Source: Eutrophocola sp965661105 | GTDB lineage: Bacteria; Pseudomonadota; Gammaproteobacteria; Pseudomonadales; Pseudohongiellaceae | Length of the DNA: 32,608 nucleotides | Reading direction: 5' to 3' | Assembly: GCA_965661105.1 (NCBI GenBank) | Contig: CBFICR010000032.1 | Coordinates: 1 to 32,608, forward strand | Shown: in pieces, positions 22,530-30,372 of the stretch | How the letters are laid out: each line of letters starts with the position of its first letter | Position numbering within the stretch: the first letter of the stretch is position 1 | Made by a program: the position numbers and the translations under genes | The notes under the pieces: generated by a model | What the model saw: the letters and a program-made list of their open reading frames with translations, nothing else | The model's database searches: none | Told to the model about the DNA's origin: nothing

Positions 22530-23984
22530 TCACTCAAAACTGAATATATCCTCACCCGCTTCCGGCGCTTGCATTCCCTGCTCATGAAACTGCTGCCAAT
22601 TTTGCGCCCACGGGCGCCCGAACATATCCGGTACCTGGTACTCAATCACTTCCCCCGGTGCTACCGGTGTAGCCACGCCACTGACATTAAAGATGGACTG
22701 CACGCACTCGATGAACTGATAGGGATCGCCATCATTAAGGCCACCCTGCCGCTCCAGATTTCGAACTATGCGAATGGGTTCCACCAACGCATCGGGGTCG
22801 TAAAAAATGGCTTCGTGGTTGAGACCATAGACTTCACCATTGTCATTACGATTGGCCGTATAGATTTCGACTACCTGTAGCCTGTTTGAAAACTCCATGC
22901 CGCCATGCACTTTCCAGCCCTGGATATTCGACGTCCAGGTAATCAATACCTCATCATCCCAAAAGCCTATTGTTTCACCGTACCATTGCGGGACATCTGC
23001 CCCCAGTCTTGGTATATCCCCTTCCATATTAAATTCACGGCCGATGTGGATATTGGTGATGAAGTTATCGGCATCTCCTGCCAGGATCTGCACCAGCTCG
23101 GGAGTCACTATTATCTGATGGGGCTGATTGGTTACCCCATGATAATGAAAGCGCCGCATAAATCCTTCCGGCCAGCAAAACATGGCAGGCCATTGGGCGA
23201 CATTGGTATTGCCATGGTGATAGGCCTCCTGCACAAAACGCATCTGATATTCCCCGGTCATCAGCGACAGTATGGTGGGCACCTGATTCCAGAATAACTC
23301 GGCATTCCAGTTTTGCCCGCGCGGCCAAACATAACGCCCGTTCCAGTCACCGGGCACAGTGGCATAAGTATGCCGGGTTGGGCCACCACGGGTTTGGCTT
23401 TCTGCCAGCAGGGCCTCATAGTGGGCCTGGGCAGTGTCGAAAGCATAGGGGCTTACTATGGTTTCGCGCGGATAGTCGCGGTCGCAATAACCCCATGCTG
23501 CGGTGCGTGGCGGATCATCACCAATCAGCCCTGTCGACCATTGCGCCTGAATGGCTTCAGAGCTGTTACAGCGAAAATAACGCGGGTCACTCCAGTATTC
23601 CCTGTCCGCATAAAAATCTTCAGAGGTAAAAAGATCAATGGGCAAGGGCTCAACCCCTTCCGGTACAGCGCCATTAATGGCAGAGGCATGAATCACTCCC
23701 CTCCCGGCTCCATCAGTGCCAATCTCACCGTCCCTGAAAGGACCGACCATCCAGTATTGTTCGGGGTAGCCTTGAATCTGCGCCGGCGGATAGGATTCCA
23801 GTTGATCGGGGCTGGTTCTTGTTGGGCCTGGAATGGCAGGATTCAAAGGTGCGCCCCTGCCTGTGCTGACAAAGTCCATGGGAGCAACCCGTTGCGCCCA
23901 TGCTGAAAAACCATACAGCAGTGCCAGCCCCCAAAAACAGCCCTTTGCCAAAATAACAATAGCCCTGTGTCTGTTGTTTTTCAT
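22530..23984 (-). CDS. Secreted protein of unknown function
   Basis: A 484-residue protein with an N-terminal signal (KNNRHRAIVILAKGCFWG..., cleavage near SAWAQ). No catalytic signature is recognised. Visible features are Trp/Tyr-rich segments, four scattered cysteines in the mature N-terminal half (YFRCNSSEA, WGYCDRDYP, MFCWPEG) and one late (FIECVQ), which could form disulfides. A stretch reads VPQWYGETIGFWDDEVLITWTSN, then NRLQVVEIYTANRNDNGEVYG, then EAIFYDPDALVEPIRI. That order (short WYG, GFW/GRW, D-x-L-x-x-x-T-x-N, VVExxT, DPxxxxxP) is one I recall from abundant uncharacterised secreted proteins of Acidobacteria and Gammaproteobacteria. AGGGGG precedes the ATG. It is divergent from the metallo-hydrolase gene and may share its substrate. 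Confidence 0.8.
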   Translation of the reverse strand: MKNNRHRAIVILAKGCFWGLALLYGFSAWAQRVAPMDFVSTGRGAPLNPAIPGPTRTSPDQLESYPPAQIQGYPEQYWMVGPFRDGEIGTDGAGRGVIHASAINGAVPEGVEPLPIDLFTSEDFYADREYWSDPRYFRCNSSEAIQAQWSTGLIGDDPPRTAAWGYCDRDYPRETIVSPYAFDTAQAHYEALLAESQTRGGPTRHTYATVPGDWNGRYVWPRGQNWNAELFWNQVPTILSLMTGEYQMRFVQEAYHHGNTNVAQWPAMFCWPEGFMRRFHYHGVTNQPHQIIVTPELVQILAGDADNFITNIHIGREFNMEGDIPRLGADVPQWYGETIGFWDDEVLITWTSNIQGWKVHGGMEFSNRLQVVEIYTANRNDNGEVYGLNHEAIFYDPDALVEPIRIVRNLERQGGLNDGDPYQFIECVQSIFNVSGVATPVAPGEVIEYQVPDMFGRPWAQNWQQFHEQGMQAPEAGEDIFSFE

Positions 23985-24184
23985 TCCAGCCCCCTGAAAA
24001 TCAAGCAGTTGCTTACTTTGCTTTTATATATTCGAGTTCTACTTTTATTTATATTTATAGTTTCTATAAAAACACAGTATAGGTATAACAAAGCCGCCAT
24101 ACCATCAGGGCTTTAACTCCATTCCCAATTCCCTGTAGAATCGAGCGTTCTAATCTGGATTAACCAGTTGAGGGGGAAATTAAC
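23985..24184. promoter_or_regulatory. Divergent promoter region with a 17-bp palindrome
   Basis: The 200-base AT-rich region separates the secreted unknown gene from the metallo-hydrolase gene. TTTATAG-TTT-CTATAAA (24054-24070) is a perfect palindrome, suited to a dimeric regulator or to back-to-back -10 elements (TATAAA in each direction). GAGGGGGAAA before 24185 is a strong ribosome binding site for the GTG start. Confidence 0.5.
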
Positions 24185-25663
24185 GTGCTTAAGAATAAAA
24201 ATAGTCTCGCTACCATTGGCTTGTCGTTCAGCCTGCTGTTTATTGCTGGCAACGCGATGGCCCAAAATGCCGAAAGGTTAATTGCCGATGCCAGCGCTGC
24301 ATTAGGTAATGTTCGGTCTATTACCTATTCAGGATCAGCAAGAAATGTTGCTTTTCAGCAATGCGGTGCCAGCGCCGTGTCATTGATTTGTAACGACACA
24401 CATAATCCGATGCGTCCCATTACGGATTACGTCAGTGTTATCGACCTTCGCGCACCGGCAATGCGTCACACTGGCGCTACCATGAACATCGGTTCGGGCG
24501 GCTCGACAGCTGTCAGTGCCGGAACTTTTTTCCAGCAGGTGACTTCAGACCAGGCCGATCTGTCTGAGCCCTGGGCCAATTCGCTGGAGTTTTATATTAC
24601 TCCGTGGGGGTTTCTGAAAGGTGCCGCGGAAAACGATGCGACTTCCAACCGCCGCACATTAAATGGCAACCACTATACGGTTTTGACCTGGAGTCCTGAG
24701 GTGAAGGCGCCTTCCGGGGCAAGCTATGTGATAAATGGCTACCTTAATGATGACAACCTTGTCGAACATGTTGAAACCTGGGTAGGTGACAATATCATGG
24801 GCGACATGCATATTCTGGCCTCATATGACGGCTGGCGCGACTTCGGCGGTTTTCTGGCACCGACCCAGATTACGCAAACCCGGGGCGGCTGGCCTTTCTT
24901 TGAAGTCGATATCACCGCGGCAGATGCCAATATGCGCAATGTTGCCTCCATGCTACCAGCACCGGAGTCCAGCGGTCGCGGCTTTGGCGGTGGCGGCGGC
25001 CCGGTTAATGTCACACCAGAGCGACTGGGTGATGGTTTCTATCGCCTGACCACCGGTGCAGGCAGTTATGACTCACTGATCGTTGAGTTTGAAGATCACA
25101 TCATGATGCTCGAAGCCGGTGCCAGTCATGCGGTAATAGCGGCCTATATAGAAGAAGCGAAACGGCTGATTCCCAACAAGCCCATTCGCTACATAATGAA
25201 TACCCATCCCCATTCCGACCATACTGCCGGCTTACCGGTGGTAGTTGCCGAAGGGGCCACTGTAATCACCCAGGCCAACAATCAGGAGTTTTTCGAGCGC
25301 GCTCTTAACACTCCGCGCACCCTGCTTGATGATGCCCTGGCCAGAAACCCGCAAAAAGTGTGGGTTGAAGCCGTGGATACGAAAGCAGTGTATAGCGATG
25401 GCAAGCGCAGCGTTGAGATGTACCACATTTATCCGGCCCCTCATTCCAATGGCTTGATGGTGGCTTATATTCCCAAAGAGAAAGTGTTGTTCCAGGGTGA
25501 CTTTTCTTTGCCAGCACCGGGCGGCGTCGGCAACGACCATGTTCAGGCTCTGGTACCGGCACTGGAAAAACTGGGCGTGACCGACTTTGAACGTTATATC
25601 AATGTACACGCCAGCGCAGAACCGCAGACCAAAGCCATGCTGTGGGATGCGGTGGGTAAATAG
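24185..25663 (+). CDS. Secreted metallo-beta-lactamase-fold hydrolase
   Basis: A 492-residue exported protein (signal to about GNAMAQ, residue 27) starting at GTG with a strong ribosome binding site. Residues 28-270 form an extra N-terminal region with a beta-rich look and a Gly-rich linker (RGFGGGGG). The C-terminal metallo-beta-lactamase domain carries all seven binuclear-site residues: HPHSDH (His341, His343, Asp345, His346), His420 in PAPHSNG, Asp439 in FQGDFS and His475 in NVHAS. Domain fusion and export make it unlike glyoxalase II. Lactonase, phosphodiesterase or beta-lactamase-like chemistry in the periplasm are all possible. It is divergent from the secreted unknown gene and closes the run of exported enzymes. 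Confidence 0.9.
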   Translation: MLKNKNSLATIGLSFSLLFIAGNAMAQNAERLIADASAALGNVRSITYSGSARNVAFQQCGASAVSLICNDTHNPMRPITDYVSVIDLRAPAMRHTGATMNIGSGGSTAVSAGTFFQQVTSDQADLSEPWANSLEFYITPWGFLKGAAENDATSNRRTLNGNHYTVLTWSPEVKAPSGASYVINGYLNDDNLVEHVETWVGDNIMGDMHILASYDGWRDFGGFLAPTQITQTRGGWPFFEVDITAADANMRNVASMLPAPESSGRGFGGGGGPVNVTPERLGDGFYRLTTGAGSYDSLIVEFEDHIMMLEAGASHAVIAAYIEEAKRLIPNKPIRYIMNTHPHSDHTAGLPVVVAEGATVITQANNQEFFERALNTPRTLLDDALARNPQKVWVEAVDTKAVYSDGKRSVEMYHIYPAPHSNGLMVAYIPKEKVLFQGDFSLPAPGGVGNDHVQALVPALEKLGVTDFERYINVHASAEPQTKAMLWDAVGK

Positions 25664-25703
25664 GGTTTCGCCTGAAGGTTAATACGGAACCCGTTCTCCA
25701 TTT

Positions 25704-25736
25704 ATCCTGTCGGATGCGCTGCGCATCCGGCAGGAT
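25704..25736. repeat. REP-like palindrome; probable terminator of the metallo-hydrolase gene
   Basis: ATCCTGTCGGATGCGC (25704-25719) pairs with GCGCATCCGGCAGGAT (25721-25736), with one G-T wobble, around a minimal loop. The GTCGGATGCGC...GCGCATCCGGC pattern is that of extragenic REP sequences in gammaproteobacteria. It lies 40 bases after the metallo-hydrolase stop. Confidence 0.7.
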
Positions 25737-25816
25737 ATGGTTCCGCAAATACCTTCAAGTAAATACCCACACACAGCGCAAAACGAAGATTCACAGATTT
25801 TTTCCAGGATAAACAG

Positions 25817-25842
25817 GTCGGATAAGCGTAGCACCATCCGAC
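25817..25842. repeat. Second REP-like half-element
   Basis: GTCGGAT (25817-25823) and ATCCGAC (25836-25842) frame AAGCGTAGCACC, a GTCGGATAAGCG...ATCCGAC arrangement closely resembling a REP/BIME unit. It lies about 80 bases after the first palindrome and shares its GTCGGAT core, so the two probably form a pair. Confidence 0.6.
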
Positions 25843-26081
25843 AAGGTTTCTCCAGGATCCCAACTTTTATTGCTGCACAATAATCCTTCTATTTCTCAGC
25901 CTGTTAGACCACCTCTGCCTTTAACTTGATAGTCTGATAGTGTAAAGTGCGCGCCTTCGTTGTACTTCCCTGTCCTGATGGCGGCTTTAGTAATCAGCTA
26001 CCTCAAATGATCCCAAGTACTCATTTTCCGAAACATTTCATGTTTTCGGCGTTGTATTGTATTGAAACAAGAAAGGCCTGA

Positions 26082-27620
26082 ATGAATTACGTATTAAACC
26101 TGTTCGACCGCTCCAAACACATTAATGTCCTCACCGAAGTCCTGTCCGGATTGACCGTCTCGCTGGCGCTGGTGCCTGAAGCCATTGCCTTTGCGCTGAT
26201 CGCGGGCCTGTCTCCACTGACCGGACTTTACGCCGCCTTCAGCATTGGCCTGATTACGTCGGTGTTTGGCGGGCGACCGGGCATGATATCCGGTGCCACC
26301 GGGGCTATTGCGGTGGTCATTGTCAGCCTGGCGCAAAGTCACGGGGTGGAATACATCTTCGCCACCGTTATTCTGGCCGGCGTGATCCAGATGACAGCGG
26401 GCTTTCTCAAACTCGGCAAATTTATTCGGCTGGTACCGCACTCGGTGATGTTTGGTTTTGTGAACGGCCTGGCGATTGTTATTTTTCTCGCCCAGCTGGC
26501 CTCTTTCAAGGTTAGCGGGGCCAATGGCGAACTGGACTGGATGGTTGGTTCGCAACTGCACATCATGCTTGGCCTGGTTCTGTTGACCATGGTAATCATT
26601 TGGGGCCTGCCAAAACTTACCAAGGTTATTCCTGCTTCACTGGCGGCAATTCTGGTGGTGTCTGCCATCGTGCTTGGTCTGGATATCGATACCCGCAACG
26701 TCGGTGACATCAGCTCCATCAAGGGAGGCTTTCCGCCGTTTCATATTCCGGATATCCCCCTTACCCTGGAAACACTGAAAATTATTTTCCCCTATGCCTT
26801 CATCGTGGCAGGTGTCGGGCTGATCGAAAGTTTGCTGACCCTGAACCTGATCGATGAAATTACAGAAACCCGCGGCAAGAGTAACAAGGAAGCGGTGGCC
26901 CAGGGCATGGCAAACTTTGTCACCGGCTTTTTCTCCGGTATGGGCGGCTGCGCCATGATTGGCCAGAGCCTGATCAATATCTCTTCCGGTGCCAGAGAGC
27001 GCCTGTCTGGCATCGTCGCCTCGGTGATGTTGCTGGTATTCATTATGTTTGGTGCGGAATATATTGAAAAGATGCCGATTGCTGCACTGACCGGCCTGAT
27101 GATCATGGTCGCCATCGGCACCTTTGAATGGGCGAGTATTAAGGCAATCAACAAAATGCCTAATGGTGACAATCTGGTGGGTTTTCTGGTGGCAGCCATC
27201 ACCGTGTTATTACATAACCTGGCACTGGCGGTTTTGATCGGGGTGATTATTTCCGCCCTGGTGTTTGCCTGGGAGAATGCCAAACGCATTCGTGCCAGAA
27301 AATATGTCGATGAAGACGGCACCAAGCATTATGAAATTTATGGCCCGCTGTTTTTTGGGTCAACCCAGGCCTTTGCAGAAAAGTTTGATGTAGCCAGCGA
27401 CCCGAACAAGGTCATTATCGATTTCAGGGAAAGCCGGGTAAATGATATGTCAGGCATTGAAGCGCTAAACAAGATTACCGAAAGGTATTTCAGGGCCGGC
27501 AAGGAATTGCACTTGCGCCATTTAAGCCCCGACTGTCTTCAGCTGCTAAAAAATGCAGAAAAGATTATCGATGTGAATATCATTGAAGACCCTACCTATA
27601 AAGTTGCTGTTGAAATATAG
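26082..27620 (+). CDS. SulP-family anion transporter with STAS domain
   Basis: A 512-residue inner-membrane permease of the SulP/SLC26 type. The N-terminal half shows the family core: LTVSLALVPEAIAFALIAGLSP (24-45), GGRPGMISGATGAIAVV (63-79) and repeated hydrophobic helices up to about residue 400. A cytoplasmic STAS domain follows (about 415-510), with HYEIYGPLFFGST and VIIDFRESRVNDMSGIEAL. Substrates in the family are sulfate, bicarbonate, or dicarboxylates; no carbonic anhydrase or sulfur gene is adjacent to choose between them. GAAAGG precedes the ATG. It is monocistronic, between REP-like elements and a convergent helicase gene. Confidence 0.93.
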   Translation: MNYVLNLFDRSKHINVLTEVLSGLTVSLALVPEAIAFALIAGLSPLTGLYAAFSIGLITSVFGGRPGMISGATGAIAVVIVSLAQSHGVEYIFATVILAGVIQMTAGFLKLGKFIRLVPHSVMFGFVNGLAIVIFLAQLASFKVSGANGELDWMVGSQLHIMLGLVLLTMVIIWGLPKLTKVIPASLAAILVVSAIVLGLDIDTRNVGDISSIKGGFPPFHIPDIPLTLETLKIIFPYAFIVAGVGLIESLLTLNLIDEITETRGKSNKEAVAQGMANFVTGFFSGMGGCAMIGQSLINISSGARERLSGIVASVMLLVFIMFGAEYIEKMPIAALTGLMIMVAIGTFEWASIKAINKMPNGDNLVGFLVAAITVLLHNLALAVLIGVIISALVFAWENAKRIRARKYVDEDGTKHYEIYGPLFFGSTQAFAEKFDVASDPNKVIIDFRESRVNDMSGIEALNKITERYFRAGKELHLRHLSPDCLQLLKNAEKIIDVNIIEDPTYKVAVEI

Positions 27621-27648
27621 GGCTCATTAATTATCTGCAGTATCTGCC

Positions 27649-27672
27649 AGCAGCCTGACTCAGGCAGCTTTT
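27649..27672. terminator. Hairpin between convergent SulP and helicase genes
   Basis: AGCAGCCTGA (27649-27658) and TCAGGCAGCT (27660-27669) form an imperfect stem with one A-A mismatch, followed by TTTT on the plus strand (27669-27672). The minimal centre means several base pairs must open as loop. It is a reasonable terminator for the SulP gene. Confidence 0.5.
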
Positions 27673-27689
27673 CCTGAGACTTATTTTGA

Positions 27690-29534
27690 TCAGGGTTTTG
27701 ACTTGCTGGCAGACGGATCTCTGGGCTTGCGTTTTTTAGTCGCTTTCATTCCTTTTTTAGTGCCTGCATCAGTACCATGTCCCTGTGCTCCCAATGCCGG
27801 TCGTCCCTGTCCAGGTTGCGAACGCGTTTCTGATTCACGGGAAATTTTCAATGTCTGACCCAGCACCCACACCTTGCGCAAATTATTGAAAATTTCTTTT
27901 GGCATATCACGTGGCAAATCAACAGTACTGTAATCCTCATAAATATTGATCAGCCCTATATGCTTGCTTTCAAGACCGGCTTCATTGGCAATGGCACCGA
28001 CAATATTGGCGGGCATGACTTTATGTTTATGGCCAATTTCCACGCGAAATCTTTCCATGTCCTTTTCCGGCAGGGCATTTTTGTTACGCGGCTCACTTTT
28101 TCTTGGCGCACGGGAATCGTCACGACTTCTTCGACTGCCCTGTCTTTTGCCTTCCTGGCCACTGTTGTCCCAGTTTTCTTTTCTGTCATGGGCAGGTACA
28201 TGCTGCAGCAATAAGGGTTCACTTCCCTGCACCAGTTTTGCCAGTGCCGAGGCAATGGCCAGGGCTGGCACATTAAATTCCTGCTGATACTGTTCAATCA
28301 ATTCTGAAAACAGGGTCAGATCTTCATTGGCCAGCGTTTCAGAAATGATCTGCTTGAATTGTTCGATGCGCCTGTCATTAATCACTTGCGTGGAAGGCAT
28401 CTCCAGCATTTCAATTTTTGAACCGGTGGCTTTTTCAATGGCGTTTAGCAGGCGTTTTTCTCTTGGTGCCACAAACAAAATGGCATCACCGCTGCGACCA
28501 GCGCGTCCGGTTCGGCCAATACGATGAACATAGGCTTCGGTATCATAGGGAATGTCGAAATTGATCACATGACTGACACGCTCCACATCGAGACCACGGG
28601 CAGCGACGTCGGTTGCCACCAGAATATCCAGCGTGCCCTTCTTTAATTTATCAATGGTCAGCTCGCGCTGCTTCTGGGCAATATCGCCATTCAATGCCTG
28701 GGCGGCAAAGCCCCTGGCGGCGAGTTTATCGGCCAGCTCTACTGTGGCAATCTTGGTGCGCACAAAGATCAGCATGGCATCAAAGCTTTCAGCTTCCAGA
28801 ATACGCGTAAGCGCCTCCAGCTTGTTATTCATGCCACTGGCGACCCAGAAACGCTGACGAATCAGGGCTGCGGTCGCCGTTCTTACGGTGATGGTCACTT
28901 CGCTGGGATCATTGAGATGCGCCTTTGCGATGCGGCGTACTTCCTTTGGCATGGTGGCGGAGAACAGGGCAATCTGCCGGGTTGATGGCGTTTGCTCCAG
29001 AATCCAGTCCACATCATCAATAAAGCCCATGCGTAACATCTCATCGGCCTCATCCAGCACCAGCGTCTTCAGTCCACCCAGTTTCAGAGTACCCTTGCGC
29101 ATATGGTCCATGACGCGTCCCGGCGTGCCAACGACCACGTGTACGCCGCGTTTCAGGGCACGAATCTGGCCACTGTAATCCTGCCCGCCATAGACCGGCA
29201 ACACATGAAAGCCTTTAATGTGACTGGCGTAGGTTTGAAATGCCTCGGCCACCTGAATCGCCAGTTCTCGGGTAGGTGCCAGCACCAGTACCTGGGGATC
29301 AGTCTGCTTCAGATCCAGGTTGGTTAATATGGGCAAGGCAAAGGCGGCAGTTTTACCGGTACCGGTTTGCGCCTGACCCAGCACATCCCTGCCTTCCAGC
29401 ATGAGAGGAATGGTCATCGTCTGAATCGGGGACGGAGTTTCGTAACCCACATCTATGAGGGCTTTTAAAACCGGAGCACTAAGCTTCAGCTGGTCAAATG
29501 GGATTACTGCATCGGGGGTGATGTCGGCGGTCAT
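27690..29534 (-). CDS. deaD: DEAD-box ATP-dependent RNA helicase DeaD/CsdA
   Basis: A 614-residue DEAD-box helicase. The ordered motifs are: Q motif (PSPIQTMTIPLM), AQTGTGKT (55-62), PTRELA (88-93), TPGR (137-140), DEAD (161-164), SAT (192-194), ARGLD and HRIGRTGRAGR. The C-terminal part has a DbpA-type RNA-binding domain (about 490-565, RFRVEIGHKHKVMPANIVGAI) followed by a long basic, disordered tail rich in Lys, Arg, Gly and Ser. This is the layout of DeaD/CsdA, which unwinds structured RNA in ribosome assembly and cold adaptation. No cold-shock-type long leader is present: only 70 bases separate it from the upstream gene. Very unlikely to be another family. Confidence 0.95.
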   Translation of the reverse strand: MTADITPDAVIPFDQLKLSAPVLKALIDVGYETPSPIQTMTIPLMLEGRDVLGQAQTGTGKTAAFALPILTNLDLKQTDPQVLVLAPTRELAIQVAEAFQTYASHIKGFHVLPVYGGQDYSGQIRALKRGVHVVVGTPGRVMDHMRKGTLKLGGLKTLVLDEADEMLRMGFIDDVDWILEQTPSTRQIALFSATMPKEVRRIAKAHLNDPSEVTITVRTATAALIRQRFWVASGMNNKLEALTRILEAESFDAMLIFVRTKIATVELADKLAARGFAAQALNGDIAQKQRELTIDKLKKGTLDILVATDVAARGLDVERVSHVINFDIPYDTEAYVHRIGRTGRAGRSGDAILFVAPREKRLLNAIEKATGSKIEMLEMPSTQVINDRRIEQFKQIISETLANEDLTLFSELIEQYQQEFNVPALAIASALAKLVQGSEPLLLQHVPAHDRKENWDNSGQEGKRQGSRRSRDDSRAPRKSEPRNKNALPEKDMERFRVEIGHKHKVMPANIVGAIANEAGLESKHIGLINIYEDYSTVDLPRDMPKEIFNNLRKVWVLGQTLKISRESETRSQPGQGRPALGAQGHGTDAGTKKGMKATKKRKPRDPSASKSKP

Positions 29535-29604
29535 GAAAGGCTCTTTATATACCTGGAATGTACTGGCTAAAACAGTACCGGGTGATTAGCGGAGGCGGAT
29601 ACTA

Positions 29605-30372
29605 TCACAAATCCGGGATAATAGAGTGATTTGATTGCTGCCAGGCCCTTGCGATGATCTCACTCCAGCGCTTGGCCCCGGCCGCATGGCTTATTTGATC
29701 CTGCCTGATTTCCAGCATTACAGCGTCAATCCCGTGTTTTTCTCCATGAAATGGCAGGGTGTAATCGACATCCGTTTCAATGGAGTAAGGCTGATTATCA
29801 CCTACCGGCACCTCCAGCTGGGACCGCAAAGCCGTCAGCCATTGCGCGGCGGACACACTGTTATCCTCGTAACAGACGCCTATATGCCAGGGTCGATCAG
29901 CGCCAAACAGAAAGGGGGTAAAGCTGTGAATACTTAACAGGCATGCCGTGCGCCCGGCACGATCCAGCAACAGTTTATTAATAGCGTCATGGTAGGGATC
30001 AAAGAACAACTGGCGTCGTTGCAGACATTGCGTTGCCGTAAGGCCAAGATTTCCCGGAATAGCGATGCCATCATTGCTGTGCAGAATTGATCCACTTGAT
30101 TCAGGCTGGCGATTGCAATCAATTACCAGGCGCGAATAATTACTTAATATCAGCGGTGCATCTAGCGACGATGACAGGTAGCGGGCAACATCCGCCGCCC
30201 CCAGATCCAGGGCAATATGCGAATTCATCTGCTGCTGCGAAATACCCAGATTACCCAGCTGCAAGGGAATACGATTGGAGGCGTGATCACACAGAAGTAC
30301 CACATCACTTTTTCCAGTGGCGTTAATCAGTTCAAAGGCTGCCGGCTCCGGGGACGCTAACTGTAATTCCAT
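29605..30372 (-). CDS. N-formylglutamate amidohydrolase-family protein
   Basis: A 255-residue protein of the N-formylglutamate amidohydrolase family (PF05013). Recognisable parts are VVLLCDHASNRIP (24-36), IALDLGAADVARYLS (53-67), NYSRLVIDCNR (about 78-88), LLSIHSFTPF (about 144-153) and the late GIDAVMLEIRQDQI that carries the conserved Glu. The true histidine-pathway enzyme is called HutG; no hut gene is nearby, so the name is not applied. Its ATG overlaps the TGA of the preceding transglutaminase-like gene by one base (TGATG), implying translational coupling and a shared process. The substrate may be a different N-acyl amino acid or a peptide end. Confidence 0.88.
   Translation of the reverse strand: MELQLASPEPAAFELINATGKSDVVLLCDHASNRIPLQLGNLGISQQQMNSHIALDLGAADVARYLSSSLDAPLILSNYSRLVIDCNRQPESSGSILHSNDGIAIPGNLGLTATQCLQRRQLFFDPYHDAINKLLLDRAGRTACLLSIHSFTPFLFGADRPWHIGVCYEDNSVSAAQWLTALRSQLEVPVGDNQPYSIETDVDYTLPFHGEKHGIDAVMLEIRQDQISHAAGAKRWSEIIARAWQQSNHSIIPDL

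Larger units (their letters stand above)
25664..26081. other. Intergenic region with REP-like palindromes
   Basis: These 418 bases contain no convincing gene. The left half carries two REP-like palindromes (annotated separately). The right half is featureless to the eye apart from GAAAGG (26071-26076), which probably serves as the ribosome binding site of the SulP gene. Confidence 0.6.

Noticed and set aside
29605..30372. Histidine-utilisation hutG assignment
   Set aside because: No hut gene is nearby and the gene is coupled to a transglutaminase-like gene, so only the family is called.
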